Part shown: positions 44,778 to 55,902 of the stretch, piece after piece
How positions within the stretch are numbered: position 1 is the stretch's first letter
Layout of the letters: the number at the start of each line of letters is the position of its first letter
Source: Synechococcus sp. CB0101
Lineage (GTDB): Bacteria > Cyanobacteriota > Cyanobacteriia > PCC-6307 > Cyanobiaceae
DNA length: 64,000 bases
Assembly: GCF_000179235.2 (NCBI RefSeq)
Contig: NZ_CP039373.1
Location: 620,032-684,031, forward strand
Direction: 5' to 3'
The notes under the pieces: generated by a model
The model's input: only the letters and a program-made list of their open reading frames with translations
Told to the model about the DNA's origin: nothing
The model's database searches: none
Translations under genes and position numbers: made by a program

Positions 44778-45220
44778 GCCTGCTGCGCCGCAGCGGACAG
44801 CAGGCGCTCCAGGCACTGCTGGAGCTGGCTGAGGCCCCGCAGCAATGGCGCTCGGTGAATGACATCGCCGCCGCGCAAGCCTTGCCAGCGCCAATGCTTG
44901 AGCAGCTACTGCTGCAACTACGCCGTGCCGGCCTGGTGGAGGCACGCCGCGGGCGATTGGGGGGGTACCGGCTGCAGCGGCAGCCCGCTGCCATCCCGGT
45001 GGCGGAGGTGCTGGCAGCGGTGGGAGCTGACATTCAGCTCGTCGAACCTGACGCCCCTGACAGCAACCAGGCAGAAGAGCAGGTGCTGCGCTCCATGGCC
45101 CGGCGCCTGCAGCGGGCCATGGAGCGGGAGCTCATGCAGTTCAACCTCGAGGAATTGCTGTTTGATTTGCGCAGCTGCCGGGAAACCCTCAGCGGCGACG
45201 GCGGCTTGATGCTCGGCTGA
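44774..45220 (+). CDS. Rrf2-family transcriptional regulator without cluster Cys
   Basis: A 148-residue protein. An N-terminal winged helix with '[10 protein letters not shown]', '[19 protein letters not shown]' and '[18 protein letters not shown]' (wing) matches Rrf2. In IscR/NsrR-type members three Cys in the next loop bind an iron-sulfur cluster; here that loop reads '[14 protein letters not shown]' and has none, and the only Cys is near the C-terminus. It may respond to another signal or none. Coupled to the UbiD-like gene by an ATGA overlap, and 38 bases upstream of aroA. Confidence 0.85.
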   Translation: MSLLRRSGQQALQALLELAEAPQQWRSVNDIAAAQALPAPMLEQLLLQLRRAGLVEARRGRLGGYRLQRQPAAIPVAEVLAAVGADIQLVEPDAPDSNQAEEQVLRSMARRLQRAMERELMQFNLEELLFDLRSCRETLSGDGGLMLG

Positions 45221-45258
45221 GGCCGATGCCTACGCTCGCTGCACTCCACGCGTCAGCC

Positions 45259-46566
45259 ATGCCCCTCGCCCTGGGAACCACCGCAGGTCGCAGCCTCAGG
45301 GGCACGGTGCGCGTACCGGGCGACAAATCGATCTCCCACCGCTCACTGCTGTTCGGCGCCATTGCCGACGGCACCACCACCATCGAGGGTCTGCTCCCTG
45401 CAGAAGATCCCCTCAGCACGGCGGCCTGCCTGCGGGCCATGGGTGTGGACGTCTCACCGATCGAGGCCGGACAGACCGTCACGGTGCAGGGCGTGGGGCT
45501 CGATGGCTTCCGGGAGCCAGAGAGCGTGCTCGATTGCGGCAACTCCGGCACCACCATGCGCCTGATGCTGGGGTTGCTGGCGGGTCGTGCCGGGCGCCAT
45601 TTCGTGCTCACCGGCGACGATTCCCTGCGCCGCCGGCCGATGAAGCGGGTGGGCGGTCCACTGGCTGAGATGGGCGCCACGATCGCCGGCCGCAGCGGCG
45701 GCAACCTGGCACCACTGGCGATTCAGGGCCAGACCCTGCACGGCGCCACCATCCGCACCCCTGTGGCCTCGGCCCAGGTGAAGAGCGCCATCCTGCTGGC
45801 CGCACTCACCGCGGAAGGCCCCACCACCGTGATCGAACCGGTGCAAAGCCGTGACCACAGCGAGCGCATGCTGCGGGCCTTTGGCGCGGAACTGAGCGTT
45901 GGCGGCCCCGGCAACACCGAGGTGACCGTGAAGCCCGGCCAGCGCCTGCGCGGCCAAGCCGTGGTGGTTCCCGGCGACATCAGCTCGGCTGCCTTCTGGC
46001 TGGTGGCCGGCGCGATCACCCCTGGGGCTGATCTCACCGTGGAAAACGTGGGCCTCAACCCCAGCCGCACCGGCATCCTCGACGTGCTCGAGCAGATGGG
46101 GGCCCGCATCGAGGTGCTCAACCAGCGGGATGTGGCCGGCGAACCAGTGGGGGATCTGCGGGTCACCCACGGCCCGCTGAAGGCCTTTGAGATCGGGGCT
46201 GATCTGATTCCGCGCCTGGTGGATGAAATCCCCGTGCTGGCGGTGGCGGCCTGCTGCGCCGAAGGCGTGAGCCGCGTCAGCGGCGCCGAGGAACTGCGGG
46301 TGAAGGAAACCGATCGCCTGGCGGTGATGGCCCGCCAACTGGGCGCGATGGGGGCCCGCATTGAAGAGTTCGCCGATGGCATGGCCATCCAGGGCGGCGT
46401 GCAACTGCATGGCGCCGAGGTGGATAGCGAAACGGATCACCGCGTGGCGATGAGCCTGGCGGTGGCGGCACAGATCGCCACGGGAGCAACCCAGCTGCAC
46501 AGGCCGGAGGCGGCGGCGGTGTCGTATCCCGAGTTCTGGAGCGACCTTGAGCGGCTCCAGGCTTGA
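45259..46566 (+). CDS. aroA: 3-phosphoshikimate 1-carboxyvinyltransferase (EPSP synthase)
   Basis: A 435-residue AroA. Conserved segments include '[20 protein letters not shown]' (Lys23 and Arg bind shikimate phosphate and PEP), '[20 protein letters not shown]', '[17 protein letters not shown]' and '[20 protein letters not shown]'. It joins PEP to shikimate-3-phosphate in aromatic amino acid and quinone precursor synthesis. The ATG at 45259 is preferred over one 11 codons upstream. The 3' end overlaps the next gene by 20 bases. Confidence 0.97.
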   Translation: MPLALGTTAGRSLRGTVRVPGDKSISHRSLLFGAIADGTTTIEGLLPAEDPLSTAACLRAMGVDVSPIEAGQTVTVQGVGLDGFREPESVLDCGNSGTTMRLMLGLLAGRAGRHFVLTGDDSLRRRPMKRVGGPLAEMGATIAGRSGGNLAPLAIQGQTLHGATIRTPVASAQVKSAILLAALTAEGPTTVIEPVQSRDHSERMLRAFGAELSVGGPGNTEVTVKPGQRLRGQAVVVPGDISSAAFWLVAGAITPGADLTVENVGLNPSRTGILDVLEQMGARIEVLNQRDVAGEPVGDLRVTHGPLKAFEIGADLIPRLVDEIPVLAVAACCAEGVSRVSGAEELRVKETDRLAVMARQLGAMGARIEEFADGMAIQGGVQLHGAEVDSETDHRVAMSLAVAAQIATGATQLHRPEAAAVSYPEFWSDLERLQA

Positions 46567-47446
46567 GCCACGGCACACGGCTGATGGCAGCTTCAGCCTG
46601 TTCAGCCGCGAGGTGGGCGAAGGCTTCCACAGTGGGCTCGGTGCGCTGAGTGAGGCGCGGGCCAAGTTCGTCGCCCCAGCCCAACTGGAGCGCTGGAGCC
46701 CAGGCAGCACGCTGCAGGTGCTCGATGTGTGTGTGGGCACGGGCTGCAACAGCGCCGCCCTGCTCGAAGCCTGCAACGCCCGTGGCCTGAAGCTCAACTG
46801 GTGGGGCCTGGAACTCGACCGCGAACCCGTCGCGCTGGCCCTGGCCGATCGAGGGTTCTGCAGCCAGTGGGCACCCGAGACCCTGCATCAACTTGCAGAG
46901 CTGAGTCGAGGCCCGCAGATGCTCTGGGGAGATGCCCGCAGTCAGCTGCCGCAGCTGCTGACCAGTCAGCGAGGCCGCTTTGATCTGATCCTGATGGATG
47001 CGTTCTCCCCCAGCCGCTGCCCGCAGCTCTGGACCCTGGAGTTTCTGAGTGGGCTGGGGGTCCTGCTGCAGCCCAGCGGCCGTTTGCTCACCTATTGCAG
47101 TGCCGCCGCGATCCGGCGATCGCTGCGGCTAGCTGGACTGGAGATCGCCAGCATCTCCGCCCCTTCAGGCCTACTGAAACAGGCCAAGGACTGGAGCGGC
47201 GGCACCGCCGCCAGCCCCAGCTCCCTCGAGGGAGCCAGCCAGCTCAGGCCCCTGAGCCCCATGGAAGAGGAGCACCTCCACACCAATGCCGCCGAGCCCT
47301 ACCGCGATCCCAGTGGCCACAGCGATCGGGCCACGATCCTGCGCGAGCGGCAGCAGGCTCAGGCAGCGGCCATGGCCGCCGGTGGCGTGGAAGCCACCGG
47401 TGCCTGGCGGCGGCGCTGGGGATTGAGCTCCAGCAACCACCAGTAG
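46547..47446 (+). CDS. MnmC2-like tRNA methyltransferase domain protein (stand-alone)
   Basis: A 299-residue protein with '[20 protein letters not shown]' at the N-terminus, SAM motif '[20 protein letters not shown]' and '[20 protein letters not shown]' with the conserved DAF-P. This is the methyltransferase half of MnmC (DUF752 type), which makes 5-methylaminomethyl-2-thiouridine in tRNA wobble positions; the FAD-dependent half of bifunctional MnmC is absent. The start is TTG 46547, overlapping aroA by 20 bases. The last 100 residues are Ser/Ala/Glu-rich and look poorly conserved. Confidence 0.82.
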   Translation: MSGSRLEPRHTADGSFSLFSREVGEGFHSGLGALSEARAKFVAPAQLERWSPGSTLQVLDVCVGTGCNSAALLEACNARGLKLNWWGLELDREPVALALADRGFCSQWAPETLHQLAELSRGPQMLWGDARSQLPQLLTSQRGRFDLILMDAFSPSRCPQLWTLEFLSGLGVLLQPSGRLLTYCSAAAIRRSLRLAGLEIASISAPSGLLKQAKDWSGGTAASPSSLEGASQLRPLSPMEEEHLHTNAAEPYRDPSGHSDRATILRERQQAQAAAMAAGGVEATGAWRRRWGLSSSNHQ

Positions 47447-47474
47447 ATTCCCGGCCAGTTGTGCTCCGCCGCTG

Positions 47475-48824
47475 ATGCTCGCCGTTGCCGTGTTGGCCGC
47501 TGGAAAGGGCACCCGCATGAAGAGCGATCTGCCCAAGGTGCTGCAGCCCCTGGCGGGGGCCACCCTGGTGGAGCGCGTGTTGGCCAGCTGCAAGGGTCTG
47601 GCGCCACAGCGGCAGATCCTGATCGTGGGCCATCAGGCTGATCGGGTGGAGCAATCCCTGGCCCATCAACCTGGTCTGGAGTTTGTGCTGCAGCAGCCCC
47701 AGAACGGCACGGGGCATGCGGTGCAGCAATTGCTCGAACCCCTCAGCGGTTTCGAAGGGGATCTATTGGTGCTCAACGGCGACGTGCCGTTGCTGCGGGC
47801 TGAGACCATCGCCAACCTGCTCGAACGGCACCGCAGCAGTGGTGCGGCGGTCACCCTGCTCACCGCCCGGCTGGCCGACCCCACGGGCTACGGCCGTGTG
47901 TTTGCCGATGACGCCGCTCAGGTGTCGGCGATCGTGGAGCACCGCGACTGCAGCGAGGCCCAGCGCTGCAACAACCTGATCAACGCCGGCATCTACTGCT
48001 TCAACTGGCGCAAGCTGGCGGAGGTTCTGCCGCAGCTCAGCACCGACAACGACCAGGGAGAGCTCTATCTCACCGACACCGTGGCGATGCTCAACCCCGC
48101 CATGCACCTGGAGGTGGCCGATGCCGATGAGATCAACGGCATCAACGATCGCCTGCAGCTCTCCCAATGCGAGGCGGTGATTCAGGAGCGCATGCGCCGC
48201 CATTGGATGGCTGAAGGGGTGACCTTCGTGGATCCCGCCAGCTGCACCCTCAGCGATGGCACCCGCTTCGGCCGCGATGTGGTGGTGGAGCCCCAATGCC
48301 ATTTCCGCGGCGACGCCGTGATCGGCGAGGGTTGCCGCATCGGCCCGGGCAGCCTGATCGACAACAGCCGCATCGGCGATCGCGTGGAGATCATCTACTC
48401 CGTGGTGCGCGATGCAGCCGTAGCCAGCGACTGCGCCATCGGCCCCTTCGCCCAGCTGCGCCCGGGCGCTGATCTCGCTGAAGGCTGCCGCGTCGGCAAC
48501 TTTGTGGAGATCAAAAAAAGCAGCCTGGCCGAGGGCTGCAAGGTGAACCACCTCAGCTACATCGGCGATGCCGAGCTGGGCTCAGGCGTGAATGTGGGAG
48601 CCGGCACCATCACCGCCAACTACGACGGGGTGAACAAACACCGCACCATGATCGGCGCTGGCAGCAAAACCGGTGCCAACAGCGTGCTGGTGGCGCCGAT
48701 CGTGCTCGGCGAAGGCGTGACCGTGGGAGCCGGCTCCACCCTCACCAAAAACGTGCCCGCTGGAGCGCTCGCCCTGGGCCGCGCCAAACAGCTGGTGAAG
48801 GAGAACTGGCAGGCCCCTAGCTGA
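47475..48824 (+). CDS. glmU: Bifunctional UDP-GlcNAc pyrophosphorylase / glucosamine-1-P acetyltransferase
   Basis: A 449-residue GlmU. The N-terminal uridyltransferase has '[20 protein letters not shown]' and the Mg site '[11 protein letters not shown]'. From about residue 250 a left-handed beta-helix of hexapeptide repeats forms the acetyltransferase, with '[20 protein letters not shown]' and the catalytic His in '[13 protein letters not shown]'. It supplies UDP-GlcNAc for peptidoglycan and lipopolysaccharide. Its last 8 bases overlap the convergent murF gene. Confidence 0.97.
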   Translation: MLAVAVLAAGKGTRMKSDLPKVLQPLAGATLVERVLASCKGLAPQRQILIVGHQADRVEQSLAHQPGLEFVLQQPQNGTGHAVQQLLEPLSGFEGDLLVLNGDVPLLRAETIANLLERHRSSGAAVTLLTARLADPTGYGRVFADDAAQVSAIVEHRDCSEAQRCNNLINAGIYCFNWRKLAEVLPQLSTDNDQGELYLTDTVAMLNPAMHLEVADADEINGINDRLQLSQCEAVIQERMRRHWMAEGVTFVDPASCTLSDGTRFGRDVVVEPQCHFRGDAVIGEGCRIGPGSLIDNSRIGDRVEIIYSVVRDAAVASDCAIGPFAQLRPGADLAEGCRVGNFVEIKKSSLAEGCKVNHLSYIGDAELGSGVNVGAGTITANYDGVNKHRTMIGAGSKTGANSVLVAPIVLGEGVTVGAGSTLTKNVPAGALALGRAKQLVKENWQAPS

Positions 48825-50187
48825 GCGGCAGCTCCGGCAACAGGGGAATCAGCCGCTCCAGGGCCACACCCCGGCTGGCCTTGAGCAACAGCACATCGCC
48901 GCTGGCCAACCATTGCTTGAGCGGCTCGGCGGCCTCCGCCGGCTCCGCCACCACAGCAAGGTTCGGCAACGCCTGGGCGGCCGCCGCCATGGCCTGGGCC
49001 TCAGCGCCGCCGGCGACCACCACCAATCCATCGAGGCCCAGGGCCGCCGCCCGCTCCGCCACCTGACGATGCAGGGCCACGCTCTGCTCTCCCAGCTCGA
49101 GCATCGAGCCCAGCACGGCAAAGCGGCGCCCCGGCTGCCGGGCCAACAGCTCCAGGGCCGCCAACACGGCTTCCGGAGAGGCGTTGTAGGTCTCATCCAA
49201 CACCCTGAGGCCGCCGAGCTGGAGCCGGCGATTGCGGCCGCCGGGCACCTCCACATCCAGATCAGCCAAGGCCGGCAGGCCAACTCCCAGCTCCTGGGCC
49301 ACCGCCACGGCCAGCAGCAGGTTGCGGGCGTTGTGCCGGCCCGCCAGGGGCAGGCGAATGCGTTCACCGCGCACGCTGAGCAAGTCGTTGGTTTCATCGA
49401 GCTCGCCGAGCAGATCCGCCTGGTCAACGCCCGGATCGCCCGCCAGTGCCACCCGCTGCACGCGGCCGCTCCATACCGCTTGGATCGCCTGCTCCAGCAG
49501 GGGATCGCCTGCAGGGATCACCAAGAGGCCATCGGGCTTGAGCTGGCTGGTGATCTCGCACTTGGCGGTGGCAATCGCCTCACGGCTGCCCAAGCGGCCG
49601 ATGTGGGCCGTGCCGATGTTGGTGATCACAGCCACATCCGGCTGAGCGGTGCGGCTGAGGCGATCGATCTCACCCAGGCCACGCATGCCCATCTCCACCA
49701 CCACCGCCCGGTGTTCGGTGCCAGCCTTCAGGAGCGTGAGGGGCACGCCGATGTCGTTGTTTTCGTTGCCGCTGCTGGCCATCACCGGCCCTAAGGGCCC
49801 CAGGGCGGCGCGAATCAGTTCGCGGGTGGTGGTTTTGCCGGCCGAGCCCGTTACGGCCACCACCGGTGCAACGAGTTGACGTCGATGCAGCAACGCCAAC
49901 TGTTGGTAGGCATCGAGGGTGTCATCCACGAGCCAGTGGAGCAATCCCGGGGGAACGTCTCCGGCGCGGCCGCGTTGCACCACAGCCGCCTGGACGCCAA
50001 GGGCTGCTGCCTGCCCGAGAAACCCGTGCCCATCGAAGCGCTCCCCCACCAGGGGAACAAACAGCTCTCCGCCCTGCAGCTGGCGGCTATCGGTGCAGAT
50101 GGGGCCCACTGGGGCAGCCGGATCCACACCAGCGGCCTGAGCTCCGCGGGGTTGTCCCCAGCACGCGATCAAAGCGCCAAGCTGCAT
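48817..50187 (-). CDS. murF: UDP-MurNAc-tripeptide--D-alanyl-D-alanine ligase
   Basis: A 456-residue Mur ligase. It has an N-terminal MurF domain ([20 protein letters not shown]), ATP loop '[20 protein letters not shown]', central '[20 protein letters not shown]', and a C-terminal domain with '[20 protein letters not shown]'. It adds D-Ala-D-Ala to the peptidoglycan precursor. A GTG/ATG near 50187 starts it, 4 bases from the stop of the TM/Pro-rich gene upstream. It lies near other wall genes (glmU, murI, amidase) without forming an operon with them. Confidence 0.97.
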   Translation of the reverse strand: MQLGALIACWGQPRGAQAAGVDPAAPVGPICTDSRQLQGGELFVPLVGERFDGHGFLGQAAALGVQAAVVQRGRAGDVPPGLLHWLVDDTLDAYQQLALLHRRQLVAPVVAVTGSAGKTTTRELIRAALGPLGPVMASSGNENNDIGVPLTLLKAGTEHRAVVVEMGMRGLGEIDRLSRTAQPDVAVITNIGTAHIGRLGSREAIATAKCEITSQLKPDGLLVIPAGDPLLEQAIQAVWSGRVQRVALAGDPGVDQADLLGELDETNDLLSVRGERIRLPLAGRHNARNLLLAVAVAQELGVGLPALADLDVEVPGGRNRRLQLGGLRVLDETYNASPEAVLAALELLARQPGRRFAVLGSMLELGEQSVALHRQVAERAAALGLDGLVVVAGGAEAQAMAAAAQALPNLAVVAEPAEAAEPLKQWLASGDVLLLKASRGVALERLIPLLPELPLS

Positions 50188-50191
50188 TGGA

Positions 50192-50977
50192 TCAGGGGCT
50201 GGATGACTCGTTGAGCACGATCATGCCGGCGCCCACCAGCGCATCTCGGGCCAGCAGGCCAGAGCGAGAATCGCGCAGCTCCAGGTGGTCGTAGCCGAGA
50301 TCCGCCGCCCAGAGCTGCCACTGCTCGGCGTAACGCTGCTGAGCCGGCACGCTCAGCGCCGCAAACGCAGGAGCCACCTGCAGCACGAGGGTGCGCTGAT
50401 CAGCCGACGCCACCGCTTGAAGCAGCAATCCGTCGGCATCGGAGCGCTGCACGAGTGCATCGAGCGGGTCTGGCGGTTGGGGCTCAGCAGGGACCTCAGC
50501 AAGAGGCAGATCCGGTGGTTCCTCAGCAAGCTCACCGACCCCATCGGGCGAGGGAGCCGGCGGTGCCTCCGGCATCAACGGCGGCTCGAAGGCGAGGGGC
50601 GCGGGCGGCGGCTCGTCCGCCTCGGGAGCCTCCGCTGGTCCTGCCTCGATTGCAGCGGAACGGATCGGCGGGCTCACAGGGGGAGTGAGGCGCCGCAGGG
50701 CTGAGGCGCCTTGCAGGCCCAGCAGCACCACCAGCGTGAGCCCAAGCGCGAGCAGCAACGGCCAGAAGAGGGGTGCCAGATCCGCCGGCCACCAGCTCGG
50801 GCGCCACAGGCTCCCCTGGCCGTTGCGCCGGACAACCTCCTGAACGCGCAGCCGGGTATCGGCAACAACCGCCCAGAGGTTGTCGCCCAGGGTGGACCAG
50901 GGGTTGCGATACGTGGCCGGCAGATCGCGCTGCTGCGCTGACTGCTGGGACGGGCCCTCAGGCGGTGACAGGGCCAT
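50192..50977 (-). CDS. Membrane-anchored Pro-rich protein, function unknown
   Basis: A 261-residue protein. The N-terminal 80 residues are cytoplasmic-type and hydrophilic; a strong membrane helix follows (LFWPLLLALGLTLVVLLGL), then a Pro/Glu/Ala-rich stalk of about 80 residues (repeats of 'PPAPL', 'EAPPAP', 'EPQPPDPL'). The last 85 residues, 'LVQRSDADGLLLQAVASADQ' to 'LGYDHLELRDSRSGLLARDA', look like a small folded domain. The layout recalls TonB-type or wall-spanning anchors but no specific family is recognised. Located between glgA and murF, all on the same strand. Confidence 0.72.
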   Translation of the reverse strand: MALSPPEGPSQQSAQQRDLPATYRNPWSTLGDNLWAVVADTRLRVQEVVRRNGQGSLWRPSWWPADLAPLFWPLLLALGLTLVVLLGLQGASALRRLTPPVSPPIRSAAIEAGPAEAPEADEPPPAPLAFEPPLMPEAPPAPSPDGVGELAEEPPDLPLAEVPAEPQPPDPLDALVQRSDADGLLLQAVASADQRTLVLQVAPAFAALSVPAQQRYAEQWQLWAADLGYDHLELRDSRSGLLARDALVGAGMIVLNESSSP

Positions 50978-50986
50978 CCCAGCGCA

Positions 50987-52528
50987 TCAACGACCGCCGC
51001 GGCGGCGCAGCAGGGAGAGCGGATTGAGCAAGCTGTTGCCCGCCGAAGACGCCTCAAGGGGCTCGCGGGGGGGCTGACCTCCACCCTGGAGGCTGGGGTC
51101 AGCGTCCTGGCCGCGGGAGAACTGCTCCACCGCCTCGGCATCGGGGGTGGGCTCCTTCACACCCTTCACCTCCTTGTACATCTGGTCGTACTCGAGGGCG
51201 GAGCGATCCCAGCTGTAATCGGCGGTCATCGCACGCCGTTGCAGCTCGCGCCAGCTGTCGCCATGGCGGTACGCCTCCCAGGAGCGCACGATCGAGGTGT
51301 AGAAGTCGAGCGGGTCGTAGCGATCGAAGCAGAAGCCGGTGCCGGTGTGGGCATTGGGCACATGGGGCGGCACGGTGTCCACCAGACCCCCCACGCGGCG
51401 CACCACAGGGATCGAGCCGTAGCGCATCGCCAGCAGCTGGCTGATGCCGCAGGGCTCAAACCGGCTGGGCATCAAGAAGGCATCGCTGCCGGCGTAGATC
51501 AGCCGGGAGAGGGCGTCGTCGTAGGTGAGGAACACGGCGAAGCGGCCCGGGTGGCGAGCCGCCATCTGCCAGAGGCCGGATTCGATATGGCGATCACCGG
51601 TGCCGAGCACCACAAACTGCGTGTCGGAATAGGCCAGCACCCGATCGGCTACCTGCAGCAGCAGATCCACGCCCTTCTGGTCCACCAGACGGCTCACCAA
51701 ACCCATCAGATAGGTGTCGGGATTCACCGCCAGGCCCATGCGCTCCTGCAACACCCGCTTGCACTCGGCCTTGCCGGCGAGGTCATCAACGCTGTAGTTG
51801 GCGGGCAGGGTGGAATCGGTAGCGGGATTCCAGGCGGCCTGATCAATGCCGTTGAGGATGCCGCGCAGCTTGCCGCTGATGTAGTTGAGCAACCCCTCGA
51901 GCTGTTCGCCGTATTCAGACGTGCGGATCTCCTGGGCGTAGGTGGGTGACACCGCATTGACGCGATCGGCATACAGCAAGGCCGCCGCCATGGTGTGATC
52001 GCCCTGCATATACCAGGGGCACCAGGTCATCCGATCGAGCTTCCAGCGCCAGGGCCCCTGGTATTTGAGGTTGTGGATGGTGAACACCGTGCTGATGTCG
52101 GGGTCCTGGTGCATCCACACCGGAATCATCCCGGTGTGCCAGTCATGGCAATGGAGGATGTCGGGCTTCCAGTGATTCCACGCGAACTCAGCGGTGGCAC
52201 TGGCAAAGAAGGTGAAGCGCCAATCCTCGTCTTCACCGCCGTAGATGCGCTCGGGATCGAAAACCGGGTGCCCCACGAGATAGAGGGGGAGCCCATTGCT
52301 GGGGTGCCGCGTTTCGTACACCGCAAAATCGGTGCCCATGGTGTGGCCGCGCCAGATGGGCTCGCCAGGAATATCGAGCTGACTCCAGAGCCGCCCGTAG
52401 CCGGGCATGATCAGCCGCACGTCGTGGCCGAGAGGGGCCAGGGCCGGGGGCAGGGAACCCACCACATCACCCATGCCCCCCACCTTCACCATTGGGGCGC
52501 ATTCGGCTGCGGCAAACAGCACCCGCAT
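50987..52528 (-). CDS. glgA: Glycogen synthase (ADP-glucose)
   Basis: A 513-residue GT5 enzyme starting [20 protein letters not shown]; '[13 protein letters not shown]' is the ADP-glucose loop (K-x-G-G). The C-terminal half has '[20 protein letters not shown]', '[20 protein letters not shown]' and '[17 protein letters not shown]'. It extends glycogen chains from ADP-glucose. A C-terminal extension of about 50 residues after the core ([15 protein letters not shown]...) is not conserved. The ATG at 52528 is chosen over one nine codons upstream. It precedes the TM/Pro-rich gene by 9 bases. Confidence 0.97.
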   Translation of the reverse strand: MRVLFAAAECAPMVKVGGMGDVVGSLPPALAPLGHDVRLIMPGYGRLWSQLDIPGEPIWRGHTMGTDFAVYETRHPSNGLPLYLVGHPVFDPERIYGGEDEDWRFTFFASATAEFAWNHWKPDILHCHDWHTGMIPVWMHQDPDISTVFTIHNLKYQGPWRWKLDRMTWCPWYMQGDHTMAAALLYADRVNAVSPTYAQEIRTSEYGEQLEGLLNYISGKLRGILNGIDQAAWNPATDSTLPANYSVDDLAGKAECKRVLQERMGLAVNPDTYLMGLVSRLVDQKGVDLLLQVADRVLAYSDTQFVVLGTGDRHIESGLWQMAARHPGRFAVFLTYDDALSRLIYAGSDAFLMPSRFEPCGISQLLAMRYGSIPVVRRVGGLVDTVPPHVPNAHTGTGFCFDRYDPLDFYTSIVRSWEAYRHGDSWRELQRRAMTADYSWDRSALEYDQMYKEVKGVKEPTPDAEAVEQFSRGQDADPSLQGGGQPPREPLEASSAGNSLLNPLSLLRRRGGR

Positions 52529-52569
52529 GGGAAGTCCGGCTGAAAGTGCGCGCAACTCTACGGGTGGTT

Positions 52570-53175
52570 TCAGGGCAACACCGTCACCGGTGTGCCCACC
52601 TCCACCAGCTCAAACACCTCCTGCACGTTTTCCTCAAACAAGCGCACACAGCCATGGGACACCGCTCGTCCCACCGTCCAGCGATGGGGCGTTCCGTGGA
52701 AACCAGCCACGGTGCAGCCGTCCACGCTCAGATAACGCTCACCATCCCAAGCGTTCTGGCGGGGGGTGCAGTCGCGATAGAAGCCGATCCAGCGGGATCC
52801 CAATGGGTTGTTGGGGCCAGGCCCCACCTGCTTGCCATTGCTGGGGTGTTCCCAGATCGGATACGGCACCATCTCCAGCACCTGATGGCGGCCCGCAGGC
52901 GTTTCCCACCCCTCGGTGCCCACGGCAGCTGGGTAGCGGCGCAGCAGACGGCCATCCTTGAGCACCATCAATTGCCGGGTGCGGCGATCGAGCACCAGAT
53001 GCAGGCCCTCATCGTCGATCAGATCGGAGGGAATGCGGCTGAGGGCCACGGCGTCACTGATCGCCGGCGCCGGCGGTGGGATCGGATCCGGCTGACGCGC
53101 CAGGGCTGGAGCCCCCAGGGGAGCCAGGCAGGCGGCCCAGGCCAGCATCCAACGAGACAAACGACGAGCTGTCAC
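52570..53175 (-). CDS. L,D-transpeptidase (YkuD domain), secreted
   Basis: A 201-residue protein with an N-terminal signal peptide ([19 protein letters not shown]). The catalytic domain starts '[20 protein letters not shown]' and contains '[20 protein letters not shown]' followed by CVRL: His160, His174, and the nucleophile Cys176 of the YkuD family. These enzymes make 3-3 cross-links in peptidoglycan or attach proteins to it. The start GTG at 53175 includes a basic n-region; an ATG at 53148 is an alternative. It lies 41 bases upstream of glgA, same strand. Confidence 0.9.
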   Translation of the reverse strand: MTARRLSRWMLAWAACLAPLGAPALARQPDPIPPPAPAISDAVALSRIPSDLIDDEGLHLVLDRRTRQLMVLKDGRLLRRYPAAVGTEGWETPAGRHQVLEMVPYPIWEHPSNGKQVGPGPNNPLGSRWIGFYRDCTPRQNAWDGERYLSVDGCTVAGFHGTPHRWTVGRAVSHGCVRLFEENVQEVFELVEVGTPVTVLP

Positions 53176-53218
53176 AGCGATACGAGCACTCTCACCAACT
53201 GCTAGCCAACGGCTGGCG

Positions 53219-54079
53219 CTAAGGCAGCCATGGGGACTCGGAAAAATCCGGTGCCCGCTTCTCGAGGAACGCGTTGCGGCCCTCTTGCCCCTCCTCTGTT
53301 CGATAGAAGAGATGGGTGGCCTGGCCCGCCAGCTCCTGGATGCCGGCCATGCCATCGGTTTCGGCATTGAAGGCGGCCTTGAGGCAGCGGATTGCTGTGG
53401 GACTGTGCTGCAACACCTCCCGGCCCCAGCGCACGCCTTCGGCTTCCAGCTGCTCCAGCGGCACCACGGCATTCACCAGACCCATCTCCAGCGCTTCTGC
53501 AGCGCCGTACTGACGGCAGAGAAACCAGATCTCACGGGCTTTGCGCTGCCCCACCAGCCGGGCGAGGTAGCCGGCCCCAAAACCGCCGTCAAAGCTGCCC
53601 ACCTTCGGACCGGTCTGGCCGAAGACGGCGTTCTCGGCCGCCAGGCTCAGATCACAAAGCAGATGCAGCACCTGGCCGCCACCGATGGCGTAGCCCGCCA
53701 CCAAGGCGATCACCACCTTGGGCAGGCTGCGGATCAAACGCTGCAGGTCGAGCACGTTCAGGCGGGGCAGCCCGTCGTCGCCCACATAGCCGCCATCACC
53801 CCGCACGCTCTGGTCGCCGCCAGCGCAGAAGGCATAGCCGCCATCGGCGGCGGGACCGGCGCCGGTGAACAGCACCACACCGATGCGGGGGTTGTCGCGC
53901 ACCCGCGAAAACGCATCAAACAACTCCGTCACCGTCTGCGGACGGAAGGCGTTGCGCTTGTGGGGGCGGTTGATCGTGATGCGGGCGATGCCCTCGGCGC
54001 TGAGGTCGAACAGGATGTCGCTGTAGGAGCCTTGCGGCTGCCAAGCGATTGCCAGCTCAGCTGAGGGTGTTGCCGCCAT
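53219..54079 (-). CDS. menB: 1,4-dihydroxy-2-naphthoyl-CoA synthase
   Basis: A 286-residue crotonase-fold enzyme starting [20 protein letters not shown]. MenB signatures are '[20 protein letters not shown]', '[20 protein letters not shown]' and '[20 protein letters not shown]'. It closes the second ring of naphthoquinone, here for phylloquinone, the photosystem I cofactor. The ATG at 54079 is chosen; it overlaps the menD stop by 23 bases, giving a menD-menB operon. A longer open frame upstream has no family similarity. Confidence 0.96.
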   Translation of the reverse strand: MAATPSAELAIAWQPQGSYSDILFDLSAEGIARITINRPHKRNAFRPQTVTELFDAFSRVRDNPRIGVVLFTGAGPAADGGYAFCAGGDQSVRGDGGYVGDDGLPRLNVLDLQRLIRSLPKVVIALVAGYAIGGGQVLHLLCDLSLAAENAVFGQTGPKVGSFDGGFGAGYLARLVGQRKAREIWFLCRQYGAAEALEMGLVNAVVPLEQLEAEGVRWGREVLQHSPTAIRCLKAAFNAETDGMAGIQELAGQATHLFYRTEEGQEGRNAFLEKRAPDFSESPWLP

Positions 54080-55871
54080 CAGGCCCCTTGTGGATGGAAG
54101 CCATTGTGCGGCGGCACTGCCGGCGCAGCGCTGCATCGGCCTGCCGGTCGGTGCGCACATGAAGCAGAGCCATGGGGTGCTGGGCTGCCCAGCTCAGGCC
54201 ATCCGCCAACTGATCAAGGCTGACGACGGCGCGGGCGGGAATGCCATAACCGGCGGCCAGGGCGGTGTGATCGAGCTGCTGCGGCATCGCGAACAGCCGC
54301 TCGAAATCCAGCTGCGGGCCGGTGCGGATCGGCAACTGCTCAAAGATGCCCCCCCCGGCGTTATCGACCAACACGACGGTGAGCCGAGCCTTGGCAGCAG
54401 CCATCGCCTCACGCCACAGCCAGCCGTTGGCGTCGTGGAGCAACGCCAAATCACCACTGAGCAAGGTGGTGCGGCCATGGCTCATCGCCAGACCGGCCGC
54501 CATCGAGAGGGTGCCATCAATCCCGGAGGCGCCGCGGAACCCGAACACCGGCCGCTGGGGTGCATCGGCCGCTGCAAAGCTCTCCCAATCGCGCACGGGG
54601 CTGCTGCTGGCCAGCATCAGCGGTTCACCAGCCGGCAGCAGGCGGCTGAGGGCACGGGCCAAGGCGGGTTCACGGCTCAGGGCCTGCGGATCAGCAGAGA
54701 GCCAGCGCTGATCTAGCTGCTGTTGCAACTGCTGATCCGCCGCCATCAACGCCGCCGCCCACACCTGGCTGGCTTCGCTCGGCTGACCATCGGGCATGCC
54801 AGCAGCGAGCCAGGCGGCCAAGCCACAGGCCAGCTGCTGGCGGGCCGTGCCGCTGGCATCGAGGTTGCGCGGATCGCCCTCCGTGATCAGCAGTTGGGGG
54901 CCGTCACTGGCGGCGATCCACTGCTGCAGGCGGCGGCTGGCGGGCATCGACCCGAGCCGCAGCAGTTGCGGAGCCGCCGGCAAGGCATGGCCTTCGCCCA
55001 GGAGCAGGTCGTAGCCGTGCACCAGCTGCAGCCCGGGCCAGCCGCGCAGGCCCGACAGTCCATCAGCCAACACCGGCCAACCACTGCGGCGCTGCCAACG
55101 CACGAGCGCCTCGGCAAAGGGCTCGAGCTGAGCCGCGGGCGCCCGCCAGGGCCCCACCACCACCGCTCCAGGCTGATCGGGATCCAACAGATCAGCAGCT
55201 GAATCCACTGGGTTCAGCGGCCGAGCCGCGGGCTGTGCGTTCACAGCAAGGGCTGGGCTGCTGCTGGTGCGGCGTGCCCACTCCGCCTCGATCTGCTCTG
55301 CCGAGGCGTGCAGCGGCTCTTCAAACGGAAGGTTGAGATGCACAGGTCCCACCGGTGCAGCCAGGGCAGCACCCCAGGCCCGCTCGGCCAACGCACTGAG
55401 GCCCTCCGCCGGCATCGCCGCCAACCCCCGGGGATCACCAGCTCCTATCCAGCGGCAGCACGGAGCCAGGAACGCCTCCTGATTCACCGTTTGATTGGCA
55501 CCACAGCCCTTCAAGCGGGCGGGGCGATCCGCTGTGAGCAGCAACAGCGGCACCGCGCCGTGATCGGCCTCCACCACAGCGGGCAGGAGGTTGGCCACCG
55601 CACTGCCGGAGGTGGTGACCACCGCAGCCGGCACCCCATCGGCCCGCCCGAGCCCCAAGGCCAAAAACGCCGCAGAGCGCTCATCCACCGCAGGGATCAG
55701 TGCCAAACCGCTCGTCTCGAGAAGCCCGGCGGCCACCGCCAGAGGGGCCGAGCGGCTACCCGGGCAGAGCACCAACCGGCGCAAGCCAAGACGCTGCAGC
55801 GCCTCCAGCAGAGCCAGGGCGGCCCGGAGGTTGTCGCCGGCGCTGCAACGGTGGGCTGAAGGAGCGGGCAC
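54057..55871 (-). CDS. menD: 2-succinyl-5-enolpyruvyl-6-hydroxy-3-cyclohexene-1-carboxylate synthase
   Basis: A 604-residue thiamine diphosphate enzyme. The N-terminal domain has '[20 protein letters not shown]' and '[20 protein letters not shown]', the C-terminal part 'NRGVSGIDG'-like '[20 protein letters not shown]' and '[12 protein letters not shown]'. It condenses isochorismate with 2-oxoglutarate, the first committed step of phylloquinone synthesis. The start is a GTG at 55871. lepB lies divergently 31 bases away. menB follows with a 23-base overlap. Confidence 0.96.
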   Translation of the reverse strand: MPAPSAHRCSAGDNLRAALALLEALQRLGLRRLVLCPGSRSAPLAVAAGLLETSGLALIPAVDERSAAFLALGLGRADGVPAAVVTTSGSAVANLLPAVVEADHGAVPLLLLTADRPARLKGCGANQTVNQEAFLAPCCRWIGAGDPRGLAAMPAEGLSALAERAWGAALAAPVGPVHLNLPFEEPLHASAEQIEAEWARRTSSSPALAVNAQPAARPLNPVDSAADLLDPDQPGAVVVGPWRAPAAQLEPFAEALVRWQRRSGWPVLADGLSGLRGWPGLQLVHGYDLLLGEGHALPAAPQLLRLGSMPASRRLQQWIAASDGPQLLITEGDPRNLDASGTARQQLACGLAAWLAAGMPDGQPSEASQVWAAALMAADQQLQQQLDQRWLSADPQALSREPALARALSRLLPAGEPLMLASSSPVRDWESFAAADAPQRPVFGFRGASGIDGTLSMAAGLAMSHGRTTLLSGDLALLHDANGWLWREAMAAAKARLTVVLVDNAGGGIFEQLPIRTGPQLDFERLFAMPQQLDHTALAAGYGIPARAVVSLDQLADGLSWAAQHPMALLHVRTDRQADAALRRQCRRTMASIHKGPDGGNTLS

Positions 55872-55902
55872 CGGCGGTGCTGTTGTTCAGGATGTGGCGA
55901 TC

